The notes: generated from the sequence alone by a model not told the origin. 64,000 nucleotides of DNA from Phycisphaeraceae bacterium (GCA_026126305.1 JAHCJI010000007.1:1-64000), one strand, 5' to 3'; positions 34,721 through 44,378 are shown, numbered from the stretch's first letter. Numbers and translations are program-made.

Positions 34721-36085
34721 ATGCGCACCCCCCCGACCCTGACTTTTGCCTTCGTCGCCATAATCGGTTTCATGTTGGCGGGAGTGGCCCCGGCCCAGTG
34801 CCCCCGCCAGACCATCGTGTCGCCATCGGACCACGCCCGATCCTTCGGCCGCGTGCGGCACAACGACCGCCACCTGCTCATTGCCGACAACTCGGAGCAT
34901 TCGCTCTGCGGCAGCCCTTTCTGCGCGAACGGCATGGTGTATGCGTACGAGCGCGACGCCGACGGGCAGTGGGTGCTGCGACAGACCATCGCGCCATCGG
35001 ACCTCGCGCCGAGCTTCCTGTTCGGGAGCAGCATCGCGCTCGATGGCGATCGGGTACTCGTCTCAGCCAGCCGCATGGGCAGCGGAGGACCGGCAATCTA
35101 CGAATTTGTCTACGACGGCGAGGCGTGGCAAGAGGTCGGGATGTTCGCCTCGCCAGATACGAGGCCGACTGGCGGCGTAGGTAGATTGCGCGGCGACACG
35201 GCGCTGGTCGTGTACAACTACGACGGCGTGTTCGTCTTCGAGCACATCGAAGGGGCATGGCAAGCCACCCACGACCTGCGCAACCCCGACAAGCCGGTCG
35301 GCCGTTCCGGCTATGGATCCGGCCAGGCGATGAGCGACGAGTGGATCGTCATCGGAGCGATCTCCGAGGATATCCTGGCACCCAATGGCGGCGCGGCGTA
35401 CGTGTACCGGCGCCTCCCAGGTGGCGGCCTCGAGTACACCCAGAAGCTGGTGGCCCCCGACGTGCTGGAGGGCCCGCGTTTCGGCTCGGACATCGAGATC
35501 CAAGGCGACGAACTCTTCATCAGCGCACGCTTGTCGGATCGCGATTTTACATCGCAGGGCGTAGTCCACGTCTATCGATTGCGCGATGGTCGCTGGGAGC
35601 CAGCCCAGGAGATCACCCACGCGCAGCCCGAGGACGGTGATCAGTTCGGCACTGCGCTTTCGATCTACGGCGATCGGCTGGCGATCTACGCCTATGGGGA
35701 CATCACGCCCGAGCGCGGCCGCGGCGTGAACTACATCTTCGAGCGCGATGGTGACGGCCGCTGGGTGCAGGCCGCCAGCGTGTACTCCGCCGAGCCCACG
35801 TACCCGTACGGCGGCGGCACGCTCTGGGGCGACACGCTGGCCGTGGGCTCGATCGACGCGCTGGTGGGTGGCGAGCCCACGGGCGCGGTGGACGTGTTCG
35901 ACCTCGCCTGCCTCCTCTGCCCGGCCGACCTCGACGCCGACGGCGCGCTGACCGTCTTCGACTTCCTGCTCTTTTTCAACCTCTTCGACGCCGGGAGTAG
36001 CGAGGCCGACTTCGACGGCGATGGCGAGCTGACGATCTTCGACTTCCTGGCCTTCCAGACGGCGTTCGATGCGGGGTGCGCGTAG
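34721..36085 (+). CDS. Secreted beta-propeller-like protein with GC-type dockerin
   Basis: 454 aa. Signal peptide residues 1-27 (MLAGVAPAQC). The body has about seven FG-GAP-like units with the pattern F-G-xx-[IL]-x-[LI]-x-G-D-x-L (FGSSIALDGDRVLVSA, FGSDIEIQGDELFISA, FGTALSIYGDRLAIYA), each followed by a VYxYxR strand, suggesting a seven-bladed propeller. Tail: DLDADGALTVFDFLLFF and DFDGDGELTIFDFLAFQ, ending GCA. In repeat one the usual FQ is FF. Paralog of 1-395, 36179 and 52750. It is followed 93 bp later by its closest neighbour copy at 36179 in tandem, each with its own promoter. Role unknown. Confidence 0.9.
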   Translation: MRTPPTLTFAFVAIIGFMLAGVAPAQCPRQTIVSPSDHARSFGRVRHNDRHLLIADNSEHSLCGSPFCANGMVYAYERDADGQWVLRQTIAPSDLAPSFLFGSSIALDGDRVLVSASRMGSGGPAIYEFVYDGEAWQEVGMFASPDTRPTGGVGRLRGDTALVVYNYDGVFVFEHIEGAWQATHDLRNPDKPVGRSGYGSGQAMSDEWIVIGAISEDILAPNGGAAYVYRRLPGGGLEYTQKLVAPDVLEGPRFGSDIEIQGDELFISARLSDRDFTSQGVVHVYRLRDGRWEPAQEITHAQPEDGDQFGTALSIYGDRLAIYAYGDITPERGRGVNYIFERDGDGRWVQAASVYSAEPTYPYGGGTLWGDTLAVGSIDALVGGEPTGAVDVFDLACLLCPADLDADGALTVFDFLLFFNLFDAGSSEADFDGDGELTIFDFLAFQTAFDAGCA

Positions 36086-36143
36086 AGCGGGCTCGGGCCG
36101 GTTGCCCGCATTGCCATCGGCGCACGATTCCGTGGAAATGGCC

Positions 36144-36172
36144 TTGTAACGGCACCCAGAATCGGGCATAAT
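36144..36172 (+). promoter_or_regulatory. Leaderless-type promoter of the 36179 gene
   Basis: TTGTAA (36144-36149), 17-bp spacer, CATAAT (36167-36172), 6 bp, ATG 36179. No Shine-Dalgarno. Confidence 0.7.
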
Positions 36173-36178
36173 CCAGAT

Positions 36179-37603
36179 ATGAACACCTCCACCACCGCCG
36201 CCACCCTCTCGCTGGCTTGCCTCCTTGCCCCGGCCGTCCACGCCGCCCAGGCGGACTGCCCCGTGGTGCGGCTGAGCGGGCCCGAGGGGCTGGCCAGGAA
36301 CTTCGACAGCGTTCGACTCAACGACCACCACCTGATTGCTGGTGATGGTGCCGCGCTCTCGCTGTGCCCCGGGGGCGACCCGTTTGGATGCAGCGCCGGG
36401 GCCGTCTTCGCCTTCGAGCCCGGGCCCGGAGGGTGGATGCTCCGGCAGACCATCATCCCCCCGGACATCCAGTTCAACGACAAATTCGGTCGGGGCAATT
36501 ATCTGTACCAGCAGAACCCCGACCGCTTCGTGACGCTGAGCAACCGCTTCGACGGCGAGCGCGTGGGCATGGGCCACGTCTACGAGCACGACGGCGAGGA
36601 ATGGCGCGAGGTCTCGCGCTTCCTGGCGCCCGACGGCCAGCCGCTGAGCGCCTTCGGCTTTACGTCTGCCCTGTACGACGACACGCTGCTCATCAGCCAG
36701 TCCAGCCGTGTGCACCGCTACCGCGAGGTGGACGGCCAGTGGCAGTACCAAGACACCACCCGCCAGCCCGACTTCTTTTCCACCTCGCGTCCGTCGGGCT
36801 TCGGCGGGGGCGGCCTGACCCTCGATGGCGACTGGGCCTTCATCGGCGCCGTGGTCGACGGCACCCACGGCACGCAGCACGGCTCGGTCGTCGCCTATCG
36901 CCGCGGGGTGGACGGCTCGCTGGCCTTCGCCCAGTACCTGCTGCCCCCCGCCGACGCGTCCGGGCGGGTGCCCGACAGTGAGTGGTTCGGCAGCGACCTG
37001 GGCTTCGACGGCCGGACGCTGGTGGTCGGTGCGGTGCATGCCAGCCGCGACTTCGAGAACCAGGGCGTGGCCTACGTGTACGAACTCGACGGCGATACGT
37101 GGACGCTCCGCCAGGAACTGCGCAGCTCGCAGCCGGGAACGATCCCCGGGCATCGCGAGCAGTTCGGCTTTGGCATCTCCCTCGACGGCGACACGCTCAT
37201 CGTCGGCTACGCCCACCCCGAGGCCCCGCTGCGCCGCACGCACCTGTTCCGCCGCGGTGCCGACGGCCTGTGGCGCGAGGCGGCCATCCTGAAGCCCGGG
37301 GCCGCGGCCCCGACGCCCGCGTGGGGCTTCGGCCGGCAGTCCACCATGCACGGCCGCTGGGCGGTCATCAGCGCCAGCGGCGAGGGCACGACCGGCGCGG
37401 CCTACATCTTCGACCTCGAGTGCATATTGAGCGCCTGCAAGCCCGACCTGGACCGCGACAGCATTCTTACAATCTTCGACTTCTTCGAGTTCCAGAACCT
37501 CTTCGCTGCGGGCGACCTCCGGGCCGACTTCGACGGCGATGGCGAACTGACCATCTTCGACTTCCTGGCCTTCCAGACGTCGTTCGCGGAGGGGTGCGAG
37601 TGA
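36179..37603 (+). CDS. Secreted beta-propeller-like protein with GC-type dockerin
   Basis: 474 aa. Signal peptide residues 1-25 (LLAPAVHAAQ). FG-GAP-like units (FGSDLGFDGRTLVVGA, FGFGISLDGDTLIVGY) alternate with VYxYEL/VYEHDG strands. Of the paralogs it is closest to the truncated copy at 1-395 (GDGAALSLCPGGDPFGC against GDGAARSLCPGGDPFSC). Tail: DLDRDSILTIFDFFEFQ and DFDGDGELTIFDFLAFQ, ending GCE; in the first loop the canonical Gly is Asp-Ser, so Ca binding there may be weaker. A long heptamer-built hairpin follows the stop. Function unknown. Confidence 0.9.
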   Translation: MNTSTTAATLSLACLLAPAVHAAQADCPVVRLSGPEGLARNFDSVRLNDHHLIAGDGAALSLCPGGDPFGCSAGAVFAFEPGPGGWMLRQTIIPPDIQFNDKFGRGNYLYQQNPDRFVTLSNRFDGERVGMGHVYEHDGEEWREVSRFLAPDGQPLSAFGFTSALYDDTLLISQSSRVHRYREVDGQWQYQDTTRQPDFFSTSRPSGFGGGGLTLDGDWAFIGAVVDGTHGTQHGSVVAYRRGVDGSLAFAQYLLPPADASGRVPDSEWFGSDLGFDGRTLVVGAVHASRDFENQGVAYVYELDGDTWTLRQELRSSQPGTIPGHREQFGFGISLDGDTLIVGYAHPEAPLRRTHLFRRGADGLWREAAILKPGAAAPTPAWGFGRQSTMHGRWAVISASGEGTTGAAYIFDLECILSACKPDLDRDSILTIFDFFEFQNLFAAGDLRADFDGDGELTIFDFLAFQTSFAEGCE

Positions 37604-37802
37604 CAAGATAGCAGATCGCAAATGGCAAATGGCAGATGAGACTTCTGAACAATTGCCAATTGCCCATTCCCAATTGCCAAACGAGCGTTTTTTGGCAATT
37701 GAGGGTTGGCAATGGGCAATTGGGCAGAGGCTCCAGATAGCAGACCAAGAGCCGGAAGATCCCCTCTTCATCTGCCATCTGCGATCTGCCATCTGGCGAT
37801 CT
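37604..37802. repeat. Heptamer-built long inverted repeat
   Basis: Outer arms (37606-37640 and 37765-37802) are runs of AGATAGC/AGATCGC/AAATGGC and their complements ATCTGCC/ATCTGCG. Inner arms (37650-37680 and 37692-37724) are CAATTGC runs and complements. The whole can fold into one imperfect hairpin of nearly 200 nt between two plus-strand genes. Related sequence is at 39249 and 54118. Confidence 0.8.
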
Positions 37803-37865
37803 GTGGCCGGCCCCCGGCGGGCCGGCCGCGGGCCCGCGGGCGAGGTTTGCCTGGCTCCCCTTGGG

Positions 37866-37894
37866 TTGACCCCGCCACGCCCGGGCGCTTCACT
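37866..37894 (+). promoter_or_regulatory. Possible leaderless promoter of lpxB
   Basis: TTGACC (37866-37871), 17-bp spacer, TTCACT (37889-37894), 5 bp, GTG 37900. The -10 is weak. Confidence 0.4.
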
Positions 37895-37899
37895 GGGGC

Positions 37900-39213
37900 G
37901 TGAGCCCTGACGAGCCAAATCCCAGCCGAATCCCCACGACCCCCGTGTCCTCCATAAGCCCCACGGCCCCCACGGCCCCCTCCACACAGACACACACGCC
38001 CTCTATGACCCCCGCGCCCAGCAAGCGGCCCATCTTGTTCACCGCCTTCGAGCCCAGCGGCGACGACCACGCCGCACCGGTCATCGCCGAGATCATCGCC
38101 CGCCAGCCCGGCCGCCCGGTGTACGCCTGGGGCGGGCCCAAGATGGAGGCCGCCGGGGCGGTGGTGGTGGAACGCACCGGCGAGAACGCCGTCATGGGCG
38201 TGCCCGGCCTGGCCAAGATCCGCGAGCACAAGCAGATCAACGCCCGCATCAAGCGGTGGATGGCCGCCCACAAGCCCGTGCTGCACGTGCCGGTGGATTC
38301 GCCCGCGGCCAACTTCCCCATCGCCGCCATGGCCAAGGCCCAGGGCACGGCCGTGGTCCACCTCGTTGCCCCGCAGGTGTGGGCCTGGGGCTCGTGGCGC
38401 GTGGCCAAGCTGCGCCGCCTGACCGACCTGGTGCTGTGCCTGCTCCCCTTCGAGGAGGGCTGGTTCACCACACGCGGCGTGCCGGCCAGGTTCATCGGCC
38501 ACCCGCTGTTCGACCACGAGCTCGACCCCCAGCGCGTGCTCGAGAAGGCCCGCACGCTGCCGGACTTTGGCGACGGGCAGGCCCAGGGCCCCTGGCGCAT
38601 CGGGCTCTTCCCCGGCAGCCGGCCCAAGGAACTGGAAAAGAACCTGCCCCTGCTGCTGGAGGCCTATCGAGACCTGGCCGCCTGCGAGCGGTGCCGGCGT
38701 GACGGCCGCCCGCCGGCGGCGATGATCGTGGCCGTCAACGACGCCGTGGAGGCCCGGCTGCGGCAGCTGGCCGACCGGCACGGGGGCGTGCCGGGGGGCG
38801 TCTCGTTCATCGCCGGTGACACCGACTCGGCCGTGCGCTGGGCCGAGCTGGCCCTGGTGGTCAGCGGCACGGTCACGCTCCAGATCGCACGGCAGGCCCG
38901 GCCGATGGTGGTCTTCTATAAGTCGAATGAAATATTATATAACCTCATCGGCCGGTGGATCGTCTCGACGCGGTTCTTTACATTGCCCAACCTGATCGCC
39001 GGCCGCCCGGTCGTCACCGAACTGGTGCCCCACTTTGGCGGGGCCGAGCCCATCGCCCTGGCGGCCAGGGCCCTGATCACCGACCCGGCGGCGATGGCCC
39101 GGCAGCGGCAGGACCTGGCCGACATCGCCGCCCGCTTCAGCGGGCTGGAGGCCTCGATGGCCGCCACCGACGCCATCCTGGAGATGGCGGCAAGGCGCGA
39201 GCACGGAGCGTAA
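37900..39213 (+). CDS. lpxB: Lipid-A-disaccharide synthase
   Basis: 437 aa from GTG 37900. Joins UDP-diacylglucosamine and lipid X in lipid A synthesis at the inner membrane (GT19). Family motifs: FEPSGDDHAA (residues about 48-57, where most LpxB read GExSGD), APQVWAWGSWR, LFPGSRPKELEKNLP, SGTVTLQIARQARPMVVFYK, LPNLIAGRPVVTELV. The first 35 residues are Pro/Thr/Ser-rich and could be avoided by starting at ATG 38005, which gives a normal-length enzyme; neither site has a Shine-Dalgarno. Its presence implies an outer membrane with lipid A. No other lpx gene is nearby. Confidence 0.93.
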   Translation: MSPDEPNPSRIPTTPVSSISPTAPTAPSTQTHTPSMTPAPSKRPILFTAFEPSGDDHAAPVIAEIIARQPGRPVYAWGGPKMEAAGAVVVERTGENAVMGVPGLAKIREHKQINARIKRWMAAHKPVLHVPVDSPAANFPIAAMAKAQGTAVVHLVAPQVWAWGSWRVAKLRRLTDLVLCLLPFEEGWFTTRGVPARFIGHPLFDHELDPQRVLEKARTLPDFGDGQAQGPWRIGLFPGSRPKELEKNLPLLLEAYRDLAACERCRRDGRPPAAMIVAVNDAVEARLRQLADRHGGVPGGVSFIAGDTDSAVRWAELALVVSGTVTLQIARQARPMVVFYKSNEILYNLIGRWIVSTRFFTLPNLIAGRPVVTELVPHFGGAEPIALAARALITDPAAMARQRQDLADIAARFSGLEASMAATDAILEMAARREHGA

Positions 39214-39248
39214 CCGGCGCGATGCGTGCGGGGCGGTGGGGGGCAGGT

Positions 39249-39320
39249 CGCCAGATAGCAGATCAAGAGGCAGAAGATCCCCTCTTGATCTGCCATCTGC
39301 TATTTGCTATCTGCTATCTC
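39249..39320. repeat. AGATAGC-family hairpin at convergent gene ends
   Basis: Perfect 13-bp stem (39258-39270, GCAGATCAAGAGG, with 39281-39293) and further imperfect pairing from flanking AGATAGC and CTGCTAT heptamers. It separates the lpxB stop from the stop of the 39323 gene. No T tract, so a terminator role is unproven. Confidence 0.8.
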
Positions 39321-39322
39321 CC

Positions 39323-41791
39323 CTACTCGCAGCCCGCCGCGAACTCGTTCTGGAAGGCCAGGAAGTCGAAGAGGGTCAATTCCCCATCGCCATCGAAATC
39401 GGCCCGCAGATCGCCCGCGGCGAAGAGGTTCTGGAACAGAAGGAAGTCGAAGATGGTCAGCTCGCCGTCGCCGTCGAGGTCGGCACGGCAGGGCTCGGCC
39501 ACGCAGCCCCACTTGGCCATGAAACCCGAAGCCACGCCACCGGCGGTGGTGAAGGAGCCCCCGGCGTAGAGGGCCGGGCCCGAGCCGTCGTCGAAGACCG
39601 TCAGGGCATTGACGCCGAGGTTCATCCCACGACCCAGCGCAGACCACGCCGCGCCGTCCCAACGGGCGATGCGGTTGGCCTCTACACTGCCGGCGGTGGT
39701 GAAGTCGCCGCCGGCGTAGAGGGCGTCGCCCGAGCCGTCGTCGAAGACCGCCAGGGACTCGACCGTAGTGTTCATTCCCGAGCCCAGCGGCGTCCACGTG
39801 GAGCCGTCCCAGCGGGCGATGTGGTTGGCCGGTTCGCCGTCGGCGGTGGTGAAATTGCCTCCGGCGTATAGGGCCTCGCCCGAGCCGTCGTCGAAGGCCG
39901 TCAGGGCCATCACGCGCGATATCGACCCGTACTTCACCCCCCCGCCCAGGGGCGTCCATGCCGAGCCATCCCAGCGGGCGACGCGATAGGCGGACGCGCC
40001 GCCGGCCAGGGTGAACCAGCCCCCGACGTAGAGGGACTCGCCCGTGCCGTCGTCATAGACCGCAAGGGCCGACACAACGGGAGCGTCCCCGCCCACGCCC
40101 TCGCCCAGGGGTGCCCAGGCCGAGCTGTCCCAGCGGGCGATGCCGTTGGCCGGCACGCCGCCGGCGGTAGTGAAGAAGCCCCCGGCGTAGAGGGCCGGGC
40201 CTGTGCCGTCGTCGAAGACCGTCAGGGCCAAGACCCGCTCGTTCATCCCCTCTCCTAGGGGCACCCACGCCGAGCCGTCCCAGCGGGCGACACGGTTGGC
40301 CGGCACGCCGCCGCTGCTGGTAAACATGCCGCCTGCGTAGAGGGCCTCGCCCGAGCCGTCGTCGTAGGCGGTTAGGGCGAAGACCGAGTTGTCGAACCCC
40401 GCGCCCATGGGTGACCACGCCGAGCCATCCCAGCGGGAGACACGGTTGGCCCGCACGTCGCCAGCCCGGTTGAACGCCCCGCCGACGATCAGGGCCGGGC
40501 CCGTGCCGTCGTCGAAGACCGTGGAGGCCAGGGCCGCGTTGTTCATGCCTGGGCCAAGGGGCAACCATGCCGAGCCGTCCCATCGGGCAATGCGGTTGAT
40601 CGATTCGCCGCCGGTAGTGCGGAACGCGCCCCCTGCGTACAGGGCATCGCCCGTGCCGTCGTCGAAGGCTGCCAGTGCATGGACCGTGCCGTTTGTCCCC
40701 ATGCCCATTGGCGACCATGCCGAGCCGTCCCAACGGGCGATGCGGTTGGCCGAAACGCCGCCTGCGGCCCTGAAGTCGCCCCCGGCGTAGAGGGCCCCGC
40801 CCGCTCCGTCGTCATAAACCAACAGAGAGTCGACACTGTTGCCGGTCATGCCCGAACCCAGGGTTGTCCATTGTGTGCCGTCCCAGCGGGCGATCCGGTT
40901 GGCCGTCTCGACGCCGGCGGTGATGAACTGACCCCCGGCATAGAGAGCCTCGCCCGTGCCGTCGTCGTAGACCGCCAGGGCGTAGATGGTGCCATCGACT
41001 CCCAGACGCACCCGCGTCCACGCCGAGCCGTCCCAGCGGGCGATGGATCGGGCACCGATCACGCCGGTGATGGAATCGAAGAGGCCCCCGGCGTAGAGGG
41101 CCGGGCCTGTGCCGTCGTCCCACACCGCCAGGGCATTCACCGAGCCAATAGTTGAATCGACCCCCATGCCCAAGGGCGACCATGCCGAGCCGTCCCAGCG
41201 AGCGACGCGGTTGGCGGGCGTGCCACTGGCGTTGCGGAAGGTGCCTCCGGCGTAGAGGGCCTCGCCCGAGCCATCGTCGAAGACAGTCAGGACATGGACC
41301 CTGTCGTTCACCCCATCGCCCAGCGGCGTCCACGCCGAGCCGTCCCAGCGGGCGATGTTGCTGGCGGGCACGCCGCCAGCGGTGGTGAACTCACCCCCGG
41401 CGTAGAGGGCCTCGCCAGTGCCGTCGTCGAAGATCGCCAGGGTGCGGACGCTGCTGTTCCTTGGGGCTTCGATGCCCGTGCCCAGTGGCGTCCACGCCGA
41501 GCCGTCCCAGCGGGCGATGTTGTTGACCGGCAACCCGCCGGCAGTGGTGAACCTCCCCCCGGCGTAGAGGGCCTCGCCAGTGCCGTCGTCGAAGACAACC
41601 AAGGCATAGACCGTGCCGCTGATACCGCTGACCCCAAACACCCCCTCCGCCCACTGTGGCTCGCAAGGCTGGGCCAACGCCGCCGGCTGGGGCCAGAGGA
41701 AGGCCAAAAGGCCCGCCAGCACCAGGGCCAGGGCGGGCGTGAGGGCGGGTCTGTGGTTGCTCTCTTGGCGACGGATCGATCCAATGGTCAT
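39323..41791 (-). CDS. Secreted 50-aa-repeat protein with GC-type dockerin, copy 2
   Basis: 822 aa from ATG 41791 (GGAG 9 bp upstream). Same signal peptide as the 25505 protein apart from a few residues (SIRRQESNHRP against SIRRQGSNHRP). Fourteen VFDDG-type units against twelve in copy 1; the difference of 111 residues equals two repeat units, so repeat number has changed since duplication. Tail: DLDGDGELTIFDFLLFQ and DFDGDGELTLFDFLAFQ, ending GCE. Repeats are close in sequence (NRIARWDGSAWxPLGxGM), which should favour slippage or recombination. Function unknown. Confidence 0.9.
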   Translation of the reverse strand: MTIGSIRRQESNHRPALTPALALVLAGLLAFLWPQPAALAQPCEPQWAEGVFGVSGISGTVYALVVFDDGTGEALYAGGRFTTAGGLPVNNIARWDGSAWTPLGTGIEAPRNSSVRTLAIFDDGTGEALYAGGEFTTAGGVPASNIARWDGSAWTPLGDGVNDRVHVLTVFDDGSGEALYAGGTFRNASGTPANRVARWDGSAWSPLGMGVDSTIGSVNALAVWDDGTGPALYAGGLFDSITGVIGARSIARWDGSAWTRVRLGVDGTIYALAVYDDGTGEALYAGGQFITAGVETANRIARWDGTQWTTLGSGMTGNSVDSLLVYDDGAGGALYAGGDFRAAGGVSANRIARWDGSAWSPMGMGTNGTVHALAAFDDGTGDALYAGGAFRTTGGESINRIARWDGSAWLPLGPGMNNAALASTVFDDGTGPALIVGGAFNRAGDVRANRVSRWDGSAWSPMGAGFDNSVFALTAYDDGSGEALYAGGMFTSSGGVPANRVARWDGSAWVPLGEGMNERVLALTVFDDGTGPALYAGGFFTTAGGVPANGIARWDSSAWAPLGEGVGGDAPVVSALAVYDDGTGESLYVGGWFTLAGGASAYRVARWDGSAWTPLGGGVKYGSISRVMALTAFDDGSGEALYAGGNFTTADGEPANHIARWDGSTWTPLGSGMNTTVESLAVFDDGSGDALYAGGDFTTAGSVEANRIARWDGAAWSALGRGMNLGVNALTVFDDGSGPALYAGGSFTTAGGVASGFMAKWGCVAEPCRADLDGDGELTIFDFLLFQNLFAAGDLRADFDGDGELTLFDFLAFQNEFAAGCE

Positions 41792-42004
41792 GGCCGGGCT
41801 CCAATCAAACGGGCAACAGATGCGGGATCGCCCCAATGTGGGCGGCCCCTGATCATCTCAATATAACCGAAAGCGTGCGATCCGAGCACGGCATCTGGAA
41901 AAAACTTCGATCCACCCAAGGCCGCAAAGACCACGAGCCCAGGCTAACCACGAGCGGCCCGTGCCAAGCCCCGCCACGCGAACGACCGCCACCCGGCCAA
42001 CGCC
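41792..42004. repeat. Duplicated 213-bp upstream region, copy 2
   Basis: Partner of 27641-27853; same length, no gaps. Both copies lie between the start of a 50-aa-repeat gene and the stop of a dockerin gene, so the recombined unit probably included the dockerin-coding end of the upstream gene. Confidence 0.9.
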
Positions 42005-44356
42005 TCAGTCGCACCCCGCGGCGAAGGCGTTCTGGAACACCAGAAAGTCGAAGATGGTGAACTGGCCATCGCCGTCGAAGTCGGCACGCAAGTCGCCCGC
42101 GGCGAAGAGGTTCTGGAACATGAGAAAATCGAAGATGGTGAGTTCGCCATCGCCGTCGAGGTCGGCAAGGCAGGGGACGGACACGTCGCAGCGGTTCAGC
42201 AGCACGCTGGCGGTGCTGGAAAAAAAGTTCGCCAGGACCAGGTCGAGGGCGCCGTTGCCGTCGAGGTCGCCGATGGCCACGGACACGGGGCCCTCGCCGG
42301 TGGCAAACTCCAGCTGGGGTCGGAACGTGCCGTCGCCGTTGCCCGTCAGCACGCCCACGGTGTCCGAGCTCTGGTTCGCCACGACCAGGTCGGCCGCGCC
42401 CTCGCCGGTGAGGTCGCCGATGGCCAAGGAGATGGGACGCAGGCCGGTGTGGTAGTTCTGCGGGGCAGCGAATGCGCCGCCGCCGATCCCCAGAAGCACG
42501 CTGACGGTTTCGGAGGTCTGGTTGGCCACGGCCAGGTCTGGCGCGCCGTCGCCGTCGAGGTCGGCGATGGCCACCGACCAGCATCCGTCGTCGGCGGGGA
42601 AATCCACGCGGGGTTGGAAGGTCCCATCGCCGTTGCCCAGCAGCACGCCGATGGTGCCCGAGAACCAGTTGGCCACGGCCAGGTCGGGCGCACCGTCGCC
42701 GTCCAAGTCGCCGATGGCTACCGACCGGGGCGTGAGGCCGGTGCCAAAGTCGCGGCGGGGCTGGAATGTGCCGTCGCCGATGCCCAGCAGCACGCTGACG
42801 GTGTGGACACTCTGGTTCGCTGTGGCCAGGTCGGGCACACCGTCGCCGTTGAGGTCGCCGATGGCCACGGAGATGGGCTGGCCGCCGGTGGCAAAGTCTC
42901 GGCGGGGCTGGAAGGTCCCGTCGCCGCTACCCAGCAGCACGCTAACGGAGTTGGAGTCCCGACTCGCCACGGCCAGGTCGGCCGCTCCGTCGCCATTGAG
43001 GTCGGCGATGGCTACCGACCAGGGCGCGGGGCCGGTCTCGAAGTCCTGGGATGGCCCGAAAGTGCCGTCACCGATGCCCAACCGCACGCTTACGGTGGCC
43101 GAACTCTGGTTGGCCACGGCCAGGTCGGCCGCGCCGTCGCCGTCGAGATCGCCGATGGCCACCGACCGGGGGAATGCGCCGGTGGGGTATTGCTCACCGG
43201 GGCCGAACAGGTCGGCCGGGTCGCAGGGAGGCGGCCCGCAGCGATTCAGCAGTACGCTGACGGTGTTGAGGAAGGAGTTGGTCACGGCCAGGTCGAACAG
43301 ACCGTCGCCGTTGAGGTCTGCGATGGCCACCGACGAGGAGTTCAAGCCCGAGGGGTATTCGTGGTGGGGCTGGAAGGTCCCGTCGCCGTTGCCCGCAAGC
43401 ACGCTGACCGTGTGGGAGTTGAAGTTGGCGGTAGCCAAATCGGGGACACCGTCGCCGGTAAAGTCGCCGATGGCTACGGAGCGGGGTGAGCGGCCTGTGG
43501 CAAAGTCCTGACGGGGCCCGAAAGCGCCATCACCGAGCCCCAGAAGCACGCTGACTGTGTCCGAACCTTGGTTCGCCAAGGCCAGGTCGGGTACGCCGTC
43601 GCCGTCGAGATCGGCGATGGCCAAGGTGTAGGGATCAATACCTGTGTCGAAATCCTGGTGGGCTCCAAAGCTGCCATCGCCAAGCCCCAGCAGCACGCCG
43701 ACGGTGTTAGAATCCGCGTTGGCGACAGCCAGGTCGGGCACGCCATCGCCATCCAAGTCGGAGATCGCAACAGAGTGGGGCCTCCGGCCCGCTACAAATT
43801 CCTGGTGGGCTCCAAAGCTGCCATCGCCAAGCCCCAGCAGCACACTAACGGTGTCGGAACTGCCGTTGGCGACAGCCAAGTCGGGCACGCCGTCCCCGTC
43901 GAGATCGGCGATCGCCACGGATCGAGAACCGCCACCGGCGGCGTAATCCACGCGAGAACCGAAAGAACCGTCACCGAGCCCAAGCAACACGCTGACGGCA
44001 TTGGATATGACGTTGGCGACAATTAGGTCGGGCACGCCGTCGCCGTTCAGATCGCCGATGGCCACGGATCGAGGATTGTCACCGACGGCGTAATCCACGC
44101 GAAAACCGAAAGTTCCGTCGCCGAGCCCCAGCAGCACGCTGACGGTGCCTTCGTTCGCATTGACTACGGCCAGATCGGCCGCGCCATCGCCGTCGAAATC
44201 CCCGATCGCGACAGCAGAAGGTAAAAAGCCGGTGTCGTACGGCTGCCCGGGCCCGAACAGGCCCGCCGGGTCGCACTGCCCGGCCGCCCCTGTCGCCAAC
44301 GCGACAATCGCAACTCCCGACACCACGCTGCGGATTCGATGCAAGAATGTTTTCAT
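42005..44356 (-). CDS. Secreted FG-GAP/VCBS protein, two seven-blade blocks, GC-type dockerin
   Basis: 783 aa from ATG 44356 (AGGGGGA 8 bp upstream). Signal peptide ends near residue 27 (ATGAAGQCDP). Fourteen repeats of about 47 residues (SVAIGDLDGDGVPDLAVAN then TVSVLLGLGDGSFG); DxDGDGxxD is the Ca-binding FG-GAP loop. Repeats 1-7 and 8-14 form two blocks. Each opens with CDPA(G/D)LFGPG and closes with SVLLNRC, so the protein looks like two seven-bladed propellers made by internal duplication, with a Cys at both ends of each block. Tail: DLDGDGELTIFDFLMFQ and DFDGDGQFTIFDFLVFQ, ending GCD. Adhesion or binding is likely by family analogy; ligand unknown. Confidence 0.92.
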   Translation of the reverse strand: MKTFLHRIRSVVSGVAIVALATGAAGQCDPAGLFGPGQPYDTGFLPSAVAIGDFDGDGAADLAVVNANEGTVSVLLGLGDGTFGFRVDYAVGDNPRSVAIGDLNGDGVPDLIVANVISNAVSVLLGLGDGSFGSRVDYAAGGGSRSVAIADLDGDGVPDLAVANGSSDTVSVLLGLGDGSFGAHQEFVAGRRPHSVAISDLDGDGVPDLAVANADSNTVGVLLGLGDGSFGAHQDFDTGIDPYTLAIADLDGDGVPDLALANQGSDTVSVLLGLGDGAFGPRQDFATGRSPRSVAIGDFTGDGVPDLATANFNSHTVSVLAGNGDGTFQPHHEYPSGLNSSSVAIADLNGDGLFDLAVTNSFLNTVSVLLNRCGPPPCDPADLFGPGEQYPTGAFPRSVAIGDLDGDGAADLAVANQSSATVSVRLGIGDGTFGPSQDFETGPAPWSVAIADLNGDGAADLAVASRDSNSVSVLLGSGDGTFQPRRDFATGGQPISVAIGDLNGDGVPDLATANQSVHTVSVLLGIGDGTFQPRRDFGTGLTPRSVAIGDLDGDGAPDLAVANWFSGTIGVLLGNGDGTFQPRVDFPADDGCWSVAIADLDGDGAPDLAVANQTSETVSVLLGIGGGAFAAPQNYHTGLRPISLAIGDLTGEGAADLVVANQSSDTVGVLTGNGDGTFRPQLEFATGEGPVSVAIGDLDGNGALDLVLANFFSSTASVLLNRCDVSVPCLADLDGDGELTIFDFLMFQNLFAAGDLRADFDGDGQFTIFDFLVFQNAFAAGCD

Positions 44357-44378
44357 AGGGATTCCCCCTTTCACCGAC

